A stretch of DNA of 12,937 nucleotides from an uncultured Pseudomonadota bacterium (GTDB lineage Bacteria; Pseudomonadota; Gammaproteobacteria; Burkholderiales; Thiobacillaceae), in assembly GCA_903883985.1 (NCBI GenBank), contig CAISDD010000094.1:1-12937 (forward strand). The letters are read 5' to 3'. Under the pieces are notes generated by a model. It did no database searches and was not told the DNA's origin. It was given only the letters and a program-made list of their open reading frames with translations. The position numbers and the translations under genes are program-made. This document shows, piece by piece, positions 1 to 6,831 of this stretch (positions are counted from its first letter, which is position 1; each line of letters starts with the position of its first letter).

Positions 1-169
1 CGGACCGTTTCGGCAAAGCTTTATCCAGTGTCTTGCGCGCCCCTGCGAACTTATCCAGCGCCAATCCGACCAGCGCCAGACCTGCCTGATCCGCGAACAG
101 CTCGTTTCCTATGCTGAAACCTGGGAAGAAGGGAACGGTAGGGGTTGGAGACGATTTTAGCCATGGCAC
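1..169 (-). CDS. Possible 5' part of an unidentified gene running off the left edge
   Basis: The minus strand is open from an in-frame TAA near 205 down to position 1. From a possible GTG start at 169 it would encode 56 residues, including ELFADQAGLALVGLALDKF, which has the look of an amphipathic helix. A TATAAT hexamer on the minus strand (201-196) lies upstream. Against this, there is no Shine-Dalgarno sequence, and a plus-strand frame over the same bases (2-160) is also open, so the coding strand is not settled. I recognise no family. It could be a true gene start, a gene remnant or chance. Confidence 0.22.
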   Translation of the reverse strand, partial: MPWLKSSPTPTVPFFPGFSIGNELFADQAGLALVGLALDKFAGARKTLDKALPKRS

Positions 170-175
170 CAACTG

Positions 176-334
176 GGTGAAGTACGGAAAACGAAATTAT
201 ACCAGTAATATCAAACGGTTACGGTTATTTTTGAGAGTGAAGTTGCGGATTAAGGAAATAGCCACAAACGAGTACATAATTACACTCCGTGCACTACAAC
301 CCAAGGCTATTGAAGCCTGCTGGAGGGATGCCGA
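176..334 (+). promoter_or_regulatory. AT-rich leader upstream of the adenylate cyclase gene
   Basis: This stretch is clearly richer in A and T than the rest of the window. It holds a candidate plus-strand -10 (TACATA, 273-278, within TACATAAT) about 17 bases after a weak TTAAGG (250-255). A strong Shine-Dalgarno GGAGGG (322-327) lies 7 bases before the cyclase ATG. The minus strand carries TATAAT (201-196), so divergent promoters are possible. ACGGTT is repeated in tandem at 215-226. I see no convincing operator or riboswitch. The exact promoter is an inference. Confidence 0.3.
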
Positions 335-2224
335 ATGTGGCTGCGAGATAAGACCGTAGAACGCCTGAACCGGGTGCGACGCCCGATCAGCTTCAAAATC
401 TATGGCATCACCGGGTTGCTGCTGCTCCTGATGACGCTGGTAACCCTGATCTCCAGCATCAACTTCGCAAGGGTCGACCGACAGATGGTGCTGCTGTCGG
501 ACTATTACATACCCCTCGACCAGACACTCGGCGACATCCGGCAGCACCATGTGCTGCAGAGCATGCAACTGGAGCGATCGCTGGCCTCCGATCCAACCCT
601 CGCCTCCCTCCCGCAGGCCCGAAAAACCGTCCAGGGCGCGGCGGGGAAACTCGGCGCTTGCGTGTACGAAACCTACTCGGTCGAGAGCAAGAAATTGCGT
701 GAGCCAGTCAAGGATCCGGCGCAACTGGCAATGCTGAACTTCGAACTGAACCGCTATTGCGGCGACCGCCAGATACTCCTGGCCACGACCCTGGTAAACA
801 AGGCTCTGGCCCTGCCCATCGTGGCCGAGGATCCGGTGCTGGTGCGCGAATTCACCCAGTTGCAGGGGGAATTGCAGCGCATCCCGGAAGCGCGTGCGAC
901 CATGCTCGCCAGCGTCGACAAATTTGCCGCCCAGGCGGTGGCAGCCAATACTCAGTCGGTGGCCGCCGACGCTCAGGCCGAGAAAATCCTGAAGGAGCAG
1001 ATGGAAACCGACCGCCGTGCGGTCAGCCGCGCCAGCAGCTCCGTCAGCCGCCTCCTGCACAACATCACCCGCGAGGCCGCCGTCAAGGCGGGCCAGGTGG
1101 AGCGCAGCACCCTGTGGTTCAACTGGAGCATCACCCTGGCAGCCGCCATCCTCGGCATCTTGTTCGCGGGCCTGATCACGCGCAACGTCATCAAGCCGGT
1201 GCGGGCGCTGCTCAACGGCGCCAAGGCAGTGGAAGGCGGCGACCTGACCATTTCCATCCAGGTGAACTCGGCCGACGAGATCGAACTACTAGCGGAATCC
1301 TTCAACTACATGGTGGGCGGACTGCGGGAAAAGGAGAGCATCAAGGAGACTTTCGGCAAGTACATCGACCCGCGCATCGTCAAGGGCCTGCTCGACAAGC
1401 GCTCGTTCTCGGAAGTGGGCAGCAAGCGCTTCGCCACGGTGTTTTTTTCCGACATAGAAGGCTTCACCCCCATCTGCGAGCAGTTGTCCGCCGACGCGGT
1501 AGTCAAGTTGCTGAACTGCTACTTCTCCCACATGTCGCAGCCGATCCGCGACCAGAACGGCATCATCGACAAGTACATCGGCGACGCCATCATGGCGTTC
1601 TGGGCGCCCCCCTTCACCGGCGAGCGGGAACACGCCCTGCTGGCCTGTCAGGCGGCTCTTGGCCAGCGGGACCGGCTGGCGGCGTTCCGCGCGGCCCTTC
1701 CGGACGTTATCGGCCTGCGCCGCGGCATCCCGGCGTTCAACGTGCGCATCGGCCTGGCTTCGGGCGAAGTCACGGCCGGCAGCGTAGGGTCGGATGAGGC
1801 GAAGAGCTATACAGTCATCGGCGACACGGTCAATCTGGCGTCGCGCCTGGAAGCGGCCAACAAGGCGTTCGGCACCTACCTGCTGATCAGCGAGACCACC
1901 CGCAACCTGGCCGGTGACGCCATCGAGGTGCGTGACCTGGCCCGCATCCGGGTGCCGGGCAGGGACGAATGGGTTCACGTCTATGAACTGCTGGGACTAG
2001 CGGGCCAGGTCGGGGAAGCGGCCCTGAAACTGCGTGACCGCTTCGAAACCGGCCTGCGCTGCTATCTGGCGCGGGACTGGGATGGCGCCGAGAACCACTT
2101 TGCCGCCTGCGCCGAACTCGACCCCGACGATCGCCCCACCCGATTCTTTCTCGGCATGCTTACTCACTTCCGCACGCACGCGCCCAGGGCGGACTGGGAT
2201 GGGGTGTTGGAATTGACCAAGTAG
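335..2224 (+). CDS. Membrane-bound class III adenylate cyclase with periplasmic sensor and HAMP domain
   Basis: Predicted to convert ATP to cyclic AMP in response to a signal sensed outside the inner membrane (629 aa). Order of parts: a short cytoplasmic N-terminus; membrane helix at about 20-43; a mostly helical periplasmic region, about 45-258; second membrane helix at about 262-283; HAMP linker, about 284-337; cyclase catalytic domain, about 365-553; and a C-terminal helical stretch (about 565-610) resembling one or two TPR units. Catalytic features are present: metal-binding Asp373 (FSDIEGFT) and Asp417 (DKYIGDAIMAFW), base-recognition Lys413 and Thr493 (YTVIGD), and Asn500/Arg504 (VNLASRLE). 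Lys plus Thr favours ATP over GTP. GGAGGG 7 bases upstream supports this start. It is alone on its strand here, convergent with the next gene. The family is clear; the signal sensed is unknown. Confidence 0.9.
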   Translation: MWLRDKTVERLNRVRRPISFKIYGITGLLLLLMTLVTLISSINFARVDRQMVLLSDYYIPLDQTLGDIRQHHVLQSMQLERSLASDPTLASLPQARKTVQGAAGKLGACVYETYSVESKKLREPVKDPAQLAMLNFELNRYCGDRQILLATTLVNKALALPIVAEDPVLVREFTQLQGELQRIPEARATMLASVDKFAAQAVAANTQSVAADAQAEKILKEQMETDRRAVSRASSSVSRLLHNITREAAVKAGQVERSTLWFNWSITLAAAILGILFAGLITRNVIKPVRALLNGAKAVEGGDLTISIQVNSADEIELLAESFNYMVGGLREKESIKETFGKYIDPRIVKGLLDKRSFSEVGSKRFATVFFSDIEGFTPICEQLSADAVVKLLNCYFSHMSQPIRDQNGIIDKYIGDAIMAFWAPPFTGEREHALLACQAALGQRDRLAAFRAALPDVIGLRRGIPAFNVRIGLASGEVTAGSVGSDEAKSYTVIGDTVNLASRLEAANKAFGTYLLISETTRNLAGDAIEVRDLARIRVPGRDEWVHVYELLGLAGQVGEAALKLRDRFETGLRCYLARDWDGAENHFAACAELDPDDRPTRFFLGMLTHFRTHAPRADWDGVLELTK

Positions 2225-2277
2225 CTAGCGTCATATGGGGCAGGTGTCGGCGCAATATCTCCCACACCGGCGCTACC
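2225..2277. repeat. Convergent intergenic palindrome, possible bidirectional terminator
   Basis: Short gap between the convergent cyclase and DUF2058 genes. TAGCG (2226-2230) pairs with CGCTA (2271-2275), and inside it GGTGT (2243-2247) pairs with ACACC (2264-2268), giving a long imperfect hairpin without a T tract. The right side, CCGGCGCTAC (2267-2276), resembles CCGACGCTAC near the right edge of the window (12891-12900) in 9 of 10 bases, so it may be a dispersed repeat. The DUF2058 stop codon lies within it. A terminator role is inferred from position. Confidence 0.3.
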
Positions 2278-2809
2278 ACATCAAGTCATCCGGAATCTGG
2301 AAGGCGGCATAGGGGTCATCTGCATCGATCTCGGCGCTGGCCTTGTTCACTCGAATGACGAGCGAGGCGCAGCGCTCGGCGATCTTGTCGGCGATGATCT
2401 TGGGGACCAATTCGGTGGTGCCGCCCTGGCAGACGATCACCAGGTGCCCGGCCGTTAAATGCGCCCGGACCGACGCCGACACGTACAGCCGTTCGATCTT
2501 GTTGCCGTGGGTAAAATTGTAGGCGATGTCGCCAGCGCCCTTGCTCTGGCGATTCTTCTGCACCATCTGGGCGATTTGCGCCTCGATCGCCTTTTGGGTG
2601 GCGGCCGCATCGCGCTGGGCATTGAGTTCCCTAGCCCGTTCGGCATTCTTGCGTTGTGTTTCGAGTGCGGCCAGGCGTGATTCATCGACACTTTGCGTGC
2701 CGGTCCGGCGCTCGATCTTCTCCTGGTTGCTCTTGTCGTGGTTGGCCTGTTTGGCTTTGCTCTTGCCCACCAGGCCGGTTTTTAAAAATTGCTCTTGCAA
2801 AGACGCCAT
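2273..2809 (-). CDS. DUF2058 (YaiL-like) coiled-coil protein of unknown function
   Basis: The 178-residue product starts MASLQEQFLKTGLV and ends in PDDLMW, matching the DUF2058/YaiL family, which some databases name a nucleoprotein or polynucleotide-associated protein. The first part is Lys/Gln-rich and basic, about residues 15-35. A long charged, probably coiled-coil helix follows to about residue 95. The C-terminal globular part has the motif AYNFTHGNKIERLYV and then VIVCQGGTTELVP. The reading frame continues upstream for 60 codons, but that extension translates the palindromic repeat at 2881-2960. The ATG at 2809 has GGAG (complement of 2818-2821) 8 bases upstream and fits the family N-terminus. 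It lies 157 bases downstream of pgm on the same strand. The biochemical role is not established. Confidence 0.82.
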   Translation of the reverse strand: MASLQEQFLKTGLVGKSKAKQANHDKSNQEKIERRTGTQSVDESRLAALETQRKNAERARELNAQRDAAATQKAIEAQIAQMVQKNRQSKGAGDIAYNFTHGNKIERLYVSASVRAHLTAGHLVIVCQGGTTELVPKIIADKIAERCASLVIRVNKASAEIDADDPYAAFQIPDDLMW

Positions 2810-2890
2810 CTGTGCTGCTCCGAAAAGTGGGTCTGCCCGGGCTGCGGCGCTGGCCACTGGAAAAGCGCCGGCATAGTCGGTTCCGCAGAC

Positions 2891-2950
2891 GCGCGATTGC
2901 GGGTATCCAGGTCGCGCGATCTTCCTGGGTTCCCTCCTTCGCGGGAACGA
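2891..2950. repeat. Dispersed REP-like palindromic repeat between pgm and the DUF2058 gene
   Basis: GTTCCC (2929-2934) and GGGAAC (2943-2948) form a perfect inverted pair. GGGTATCCAGG (2901-2911) pairs with CCTGGGTTCCC (2924-2934) at 9 of 11 positions. Read on the minus strand the core is CGTTCCCGCGAAGGAGGGAA, very like the CGTCATTCCCGCGAAGGCGGGAAT repeat scattered between genes in many beta- and gammaproteobacteria (from memory). It lies in the pgm-to-DUF2058 gap and could form RNA structure that ends or processes the pgm transcript. Confidence 0.6.
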
Positions 2951-2966
2951 CGAATCGCCATGGACT

Positions 2967-4595
2967 TTATCCCAGCGCCGCGCTGACAATCTCCTGTGCC
3001 TCGCGCACGATGGCCTCCAGATGTTCCGCGCTCTTGAAGCTTTCCGCGTAGATCTTGTAGATGTCCTCGGTGCCGGAGGGGCGGGCGGCGAACCAGCCGT
3101 TTTCGGTGACGACTTTCAGGCCACCGATGGGGGCGTCGTTGCCGGGGGCTCGGGTGAATTTGCCCGTAATGGCTTCGCCGGCCAGGGTGGCGGCACTCAC
3201 TTTTTCCGGGGTCAGTTGCTTGAATGCGGCTTTTTGCGCGGGTGTCGCGACGGCGTCGATGCGCACGTAATACGGGGTGCCGTGCTGGGCGGCCAGCTTC
3301 TGATAATAGCGGCCGGGGTCTTCTCCTGTGACCGCGGTGATCTCGGCGGCCAGCAGGCCCAGAATGATGCCGTCCTTGTCCGTGGTCCAGGCGCTGCCAT
3401 CGCGGCGCAGGAAGGAGGCACCGGCGGATTCCTCGCCGCCGAAGCAGAAGCCGCCATCCATCAAGCCTTGGGAGAACCACTTGAAGCCCACGGGCACTTC
3501 CAGCAAGTGTCGCCCCAGTCCGTTCACCACCCGGTCGATGAGTCCACTGGACACCAGCGTCTTGCCCACCGCAGCCGTTGCGGGCCATTGCGGGCGGTGG
3601 GTGAGCAGGTAGTGGATGGCCACGGCGAGAAAGTGGTTGGGGTTCATCAGGCCGATGGAGGGGGTGACGATGCCGTGCCGGTCCACGTCGGCGTCGTTGC
3701 CCCAGGCGATGTCGTAGCGGTCCTTCAGTTTCACCAGGCTGGCCATGGCGAACGGGCTGGAGCAGTCCATGCGTATCTTGCCGTCGTGGTCCAGGGTCAT
3801 GAAGGAGAAGGCCGGGTCTACCTTGGGATTCACCACGTCGATGTCGAGGCCGTAGGCTTGCGCGATCGGCTTCCAGTAGGCCACAGCAGCGCCGCCTAAG
3901 GGATCGACGCCGATCTTGAGGCCCGCCGCACGAATGGCAGCCATGTCGATGACGTTTTCAAGGTCGGCGATGTAGGGGGCGGCGAAATCTTCCTGTTTCA
4001 CCAGGGCCAGCGCCTGCGCGTAGGGCAGTCGCTTCACGTCGCGGTTGCCTGCGGCCATCAGGGCATTGGCGCGGTTTTCGATCCAGCCGGTGACGTCGGT
4101 GTCAGCCGGGCCGCCATTGGGCGGGTTGTACTTGATGCCGCCGTCCTGGGGCGGGTTGTGCGACGGGGTGATGACCACGCCATCGGCACGAAGCGCGTCT
4201 GGGTTGGCATTGTGGACCAGGATGGAGCGGGAGATGACGGGCGTAGGCGTATAGCCGGCACCAGACTGGATGCGGGTATCGACGCCGTTGGCGGCGAGCA
4301 CCTCGATGGCGGTCGCTTGCGCCGGGGCTGACAGGGCGTGGCTGTCCAACCCCACGAACAGGGGGCCGGTGATGCCGGCAGCGGCGCGGTATTCGCATAT
4401 CGCCTGGGTGATGGCAAGGATATGCGCCTCGTTGAAGGAGCGGTTGAAGGCGCTGCCACGATGGCCGCTGGTGCCGAAGGCGACGCGCTGGGTAGCCACG
4501 GCGACATCCGGTTGCTCATGGTAAGCGGCCAGCAGGGCTCCCACGTCCACCAGGGAGGAGGTGGGAGCGGGAAGGCCGGCGAGAGGATGGGGCAT
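2967..4595 (-). CDS. pgm: Phosphoglucomutase, alpha-D-glucose phosphate-specific
   Basis: Interconverts glucose 1-phosphate and glucose 6-phosphate in the cytoplasm, linking glycolysis with glycogen and cell-surface sugar synthesis. The 542-residue product is collinear with E. coli Pgm. Visible features: N-terminal FGTSGHRG (40-47); the phosphoserine loop TPSHNPP with catalytic Ser145; the magnesium loop GNDADVDRHG (Asp301, Asp303, Asp305); the sugar-binding GGEESAGASF (386-395); and the C-terminal phosphate-binding RPSGTE (505-510). An in-frame extension of 26 codons exists, but the ATG at 4595 matches the family start and has GGAGAA (complement of 4600-4605) 4 bases before it. The gene is divergent from the carbonic anhydrase gene and is followed by the DUF2058 gene. 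It appears intact. Confidence 0.95.
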   Translation of the reverse strand: MPHPLAGLPAPTSSLVDVGALLAAYHEQPDVAVATQRVAFGTSGHRGSAFNRSFNEAHILAITQAICEYRAAAGITGPLFVGLDSHALSAPAQATAIEVLAANGVDTRIQSGAGYTPTPVISRSILVHNANPDALRADGVVITPSHNPPQDGGIKYNPPNGGPADTDVTGWIENRANALMAAGNRDVKRLPYAQALALVKQEDFAAPYIADLENVIDMAAIRAAGLKIGVDPLGGAAVAYWKPIAQAYGLDIDVVNPKVDPAFSFMTLDHDGKIRMDCSSPFAMASLVKLKDRYDIAWGNDADVDRHGIVTPSIGLMNPNHFLAVAIHYLLTHRPQWPATAAVGKTLVSSGLIDRVVNGLGRHLLEVPVGFKWFSQGLMDGGFCFGGEESAGASFLRRDGSAWTTDKDGIILGLLAAEITAVTGEDPGRYYQKLAAQHGTPYYVRIDAVATPAQKAAFKQLTPEKVSAATLAGEAITGKFTRAPGNDAPIGGLKVVTENGWFAARPSGTEDIYKIYAESFKSAEHLEAIVREAQEIVSAALG

Positions 4596-4759
4596 GGGGT
4601 TCTCCGTTTGAGTCGACGATAGTGCCATGGATCTTACGTCCGTGTGGGGCGCGCTGGCCATCGCGCGTGGCATCCACTCCGTGTCGGGCGGTGCGCGCGC
4701 CTAGAAGTTTCCGGCCGCCACGCCGATATGTTGGTTACAATTTTTGCCTGAGGTGAAAA
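4596..4759. promoter_or_regulatory. Divergent region between pgm and the carbonic anhydrase-ser-aro cluster
   Basis: This 164-base gap must hold the start of pgm transcription (left) and probably that of the rightward cluster. The best rightward candidate is a -10 box TACAAT (4736-4741), with no recognisable -35 at the right distance. It would leave a short leader holding the ribosome site GAGGTG (4750-4755), 4 bases before the ATG. Much of the left half is GC-rich. No clear regulator site is seen. Confidence 0.35.
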
Positions 4760-5662
4760 ATGAAACTTTCTGTCGGGCTGGCTTTGCTGGGCGTGTTGTT
4801 CTCCTTGAACGGCGGCTTCGTCGTTCCCGTCGCGACCGCTGCCGACACGCCGTCCGTGGAGGATGCCGAAAAGGAGAAGATTCGCCAGATCGTCAAGGAT
4901 GCGATCCGTGAATACGTGGCCTCGCAGCGCGTGGTGCCGGAGAAGGGGGGCGCGAATGCCATCCTCGCGGACATCCGCCTGGCAAACCGTAATTTCGTCC
5001 GCACCCATGGGCCCGATTACTTCAAGCCCTTCCTCGACGGCCAGCACCCGCGCGCGACGGTGATCACCTGTTCCGATTCTCGTGTCCATAGCCATGCCCT
5101 GGATGCCACGCCGGATGGCGACCTGTTCATGGTGCGCAACATCGGCAATCAGATGAGTACGGCCGAAGGCTCGGTGGAATATGGCGTGCATCACCTGCAT
5201 ACGCCGCTGCTGTTGATCGTGGGACATAGCGCATGCGGCGCCATCAAGGCGGCCGCCGGAGATTATTCTCAGGAATCCGCGCCGATCCGGCGTGAACTCG
5301 ATACCCTTCAGATTCCCAAGGGCGATCCGGGCATGAACAGCATCAAGTTGAACGTGAATTACCAGGTGGGCGCGGCCAGATCCAAGTTCGAGCGCGAGGT
5401 GATCGAAGGTCAGCTCACCGTGGTCGGCGCCATCTACGACTTTACCAACGAGATGCGGCAGGGCCAGGGAAAACTCAACATCATCAACGTCAACGGGGAA
5501 ACCGATGCCGCGAAGATCGCCGCCCTGGAGTTTATGAAGGAAGGTCCGGTGACAAAGTCGATGCCGACCAGGCATCGGCGGGCTTCCAGGAAGGCGAAGG
5601 TCGAGGCGGATGCAGTCCCCGAATCCACGGATGAGCCGACGAAGAATAAGAGCGGACGTTGA
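4760..5662 (+). CDS. Secreted (periplasmic) beta-class carbonic anhydrase
   Basis: Catalyses reversible hydration of CO2 to bicarbonate. The 300-residue protein begins with a signal peptide: Lys at position 2, a hydrophobic core at about 4-22, and a likely cut after ATA or TAA near residues 27-28. The mature part has the beta-carbonic anhydrase zinc ligands Cys104, His156 and Cys159, and the Asp106-Arg108 pair (CSDSR, then GHSACGA). RNIGNQ (126-131) and EGSVEYGV (136-143) are also typical. The C-terminal 35 or so residues are rich in Arg, Lys, Glu and Pro and look disordered. AGGTG just before the ATG supports the start. It lies 29 bases upstream of serC on the same strand, so the two are probably cotranscribed. 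A periplasmic location is inferred from the signal peptide. Confidence 0.9.
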   Translation: MKLSVGLALLGVLFSLNGGFVVPVATAADTPSVEDAEKEKIRQIVKDAIREYVASQRVVPEKGGANAILADIRLANRNFVRTHGPDYFKPFLDGQHPRATVITCSDSRVHSHALDATPDGDLFMVRNIGNQMSTAEGSVEYGVHHLHTPLLLIVGHSACGAIKAAAGDYSQESAPIRRELDTLQIPKGDPGMNSIKLNVNYQVGAARSKFEREVIEGQLTVVGAIYDFTNEMRQGQGKLNIINVNGETDAAKIAALEFMKEGPVTKSMPTRHRRASRKAKVEADAVPESTDEPTKNKSGR

Positions 5663-5691
5663 ACCGAACTCCCCCCACGAAAGGACAGAAC

Positions 5692-6774
5692 ATGGAACGC
5701 ATTTACAACTTCAGCGCCGGCCCGGCGGTACTGCCTCGTGAAGTCCTGGAACAAGCGCGAGACGAATTGGTCAACTGGCAGGGCTGCGGCATGTCGGTCA
5801 TGGAGATGTCGCATCGCGGCAAGGAATACATGGGCATCCAGGCCGAGGCCGAGTCTGACCTGCGCGAGTTGATGGGCATCCCATCCAACTACAAGGTGCT
5901 GTTCCTCCAGGGCGGGGCCTCCAGCCAGTTCGCCATGGTTCCAATGAATTTGTTTCGCGGCAAGGCCTCCGCCGATTACCTGAACACCGGTGTATGGTCG
6001 AAGAAGGCGATCAAGGAAGCGAAGAAATATGGCGCCGTCAACGTGGTGGCCAGTTCCGAGGACCGTGACTACACCTACGCGCCCACCCAGGAAGCCTGGA
6101 AGCTGGACTCCGGCGCCGCCTATGTCCATTTCACCCCCAACGAGACCATAGGCGGCGTGGAAATCTTCTGGACCCCGGAAACCGGCGACGTGCCCCTGGT
6201 CGCCGACATGTCCTCCACCATCCTGTCCCGGCCCATGGAGGTCTCGAAGTACGGGCTGATCTACGCCGGCGCGCAAAAGAACATCGGCCCGGCCGGCCTG
6301 ACGCTGGTGATCGTGCGGGATGACCTGATCGGCCAGACCGTTCCCGGTACGCCAACCATGTTCGACTACCAGATCCACGGCGACAACGATTCCATGTACA
6401 ACACCCCGCCCACCTACAGCATCTACATGGCCGGCCTGGTGTTCAAGCGGCTCAAGGCCCGAGGCGGCTTGAGCGCGATGCATAGACAGAATCTCGCCAA
6501 GGCGAATCTGCTCTACGACACCATGGACGCCAGCGATTTCTACCATACACCGGTTGCCAGTGAAAACCGCTCGCTCATGAACGTGCCCTTCACCCTGAAG
6601 GATGCGGCCCTGGACGAGGACTTCCTCAAGGGGGCGAAGGCGCGGGGGTTGGTGCAACTCAAGGGCCACCGTTCCGTGGGAGGCATGCGTGCCTCCATCT
6701 ACAATGCCATGCCGGTCGAAGGCGTGCAGGCGTTGGTGGAGTACATGCTGGAATTCGCCCTGGCGCGCGGCTGA
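5692..6774 (+). CDS. serC: Phosphoserine aminotransferase
   Basis: PLP enzyme that converts 3-phosphohydroxypyruvate and glutamate to phosphoserine and 2-oxoglutarate. In many proteobacteria it also acts on the matching intermediate of pyridoxal phosphate synthesis. The 360-residue product matches the family over its full length: N-terminal YNFSAGPAVLP, LQGGASSQF (72-80), the PLP-lysine motif AGAQKNIGPAG with Lys196, and the C-terminal GHRSVGGMRASIYNAMP (325-341). The frame is open upstream to a TTG, but the ATG at 5692 has AAGGA (5681-5685) 6 bases before it and fits the family N-terminus. It follows the carbonic anhydrase by 29 bases. A hairpin separates it from serA. Confidence 0.97.
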   Translation: MERIYNFSAGPAVLPREVLEQARDELVNWQGCGMSVMEMSHRGKEYMGIQAEAESDLRELMGIPSNYKVLFLQGGASSQFAMVPMNLFRGKASADYLNTGVWSKKAIKEAKKYGAVNVVASSEDRDYTYAPTQEAWKLDSGAAYVHFTPNETIGGVEIFWTPETGDVPLVADMSSTILSRPMEVSKYGLIYAGAQKNIGPAGLTLVIVRDDLIGQTVPGTPTMFDYQIHGDNDSMYNTPPTYSIYMAGLVFKRLKARGGLSAMHRQNLAKANLLYDTMDASDFYHTPVASENRSLMNVPFTLKDAALDEDFLKGAKARGLVQLKGHRSVGGMRASIYNAMPVEGVQALVEYMLEFALARG

Positions 6775-6790
6775 AGCGGCGTTGAGCTAC

Positions 6791-6813
6791 GGCCGGCACA
6801 TGCGCCGGCTTTT
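6791..6813 (+). terminator. GC hairpin followed by TTTT between serC and serA
   Basis: GCCGGC (6792-6797) and GCCGGC (6804-6809) form a perfect 6-bp stem with a 6-base loop, followed directly by TTTT (6810-6813). This is the form of a weak intrinsic terminator or attenuator. It lies in the 57-base gap between two genes of one pathway, before the serA ribosome site AGGAG (6817-6821). It may give partial termination or stabilise the serC message. The short T run means read-through is likely. Confidence 0.45.
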
Positions 6814-6831
6814 CGCAGGAGCGAGACTGGC

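Noticed and set aside
111..359. 82-residue plus-strand frame at the left
   Set aside because: It is Lys/Arg-rich with no family resemblance, crosses the AT-rich leader and overlaps the cyclase start.
2810..2989. 60-residue N-terminal extension of the DUF2058 protein
   Set aside because: It translates a palindromic repeat and overlaps the pgm stop. The ATG at 2809 has a good ribosome site and matches the family start.
2782..3588. Alternative minus-strand frame of 268 residues over the end of pgm
   Set aside because: The pgm frame carries the conserved C-terminal motifs; this one is Arg/His/Gly-rich shadow sequence.
4596..4673. 26-residue N-terminal extension of Pgm
   Set aside because: The ATG at 4595 has a GGAGAA ribosome site and gives the family-typical N-terminus.
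5659..5691. TTG start giving SerC 11 extra residues
   Set aside because: It overlaps the carbonic anhydrase stop and lacks a ribosome site of its own. The ATG at 5692 follows AAGGA and fits the family.
5434..6669. A 411-residue open frame on the minus strand
   Set aside because: It is antisense to the carbonic anhydrase end and serC, and has no family signature.
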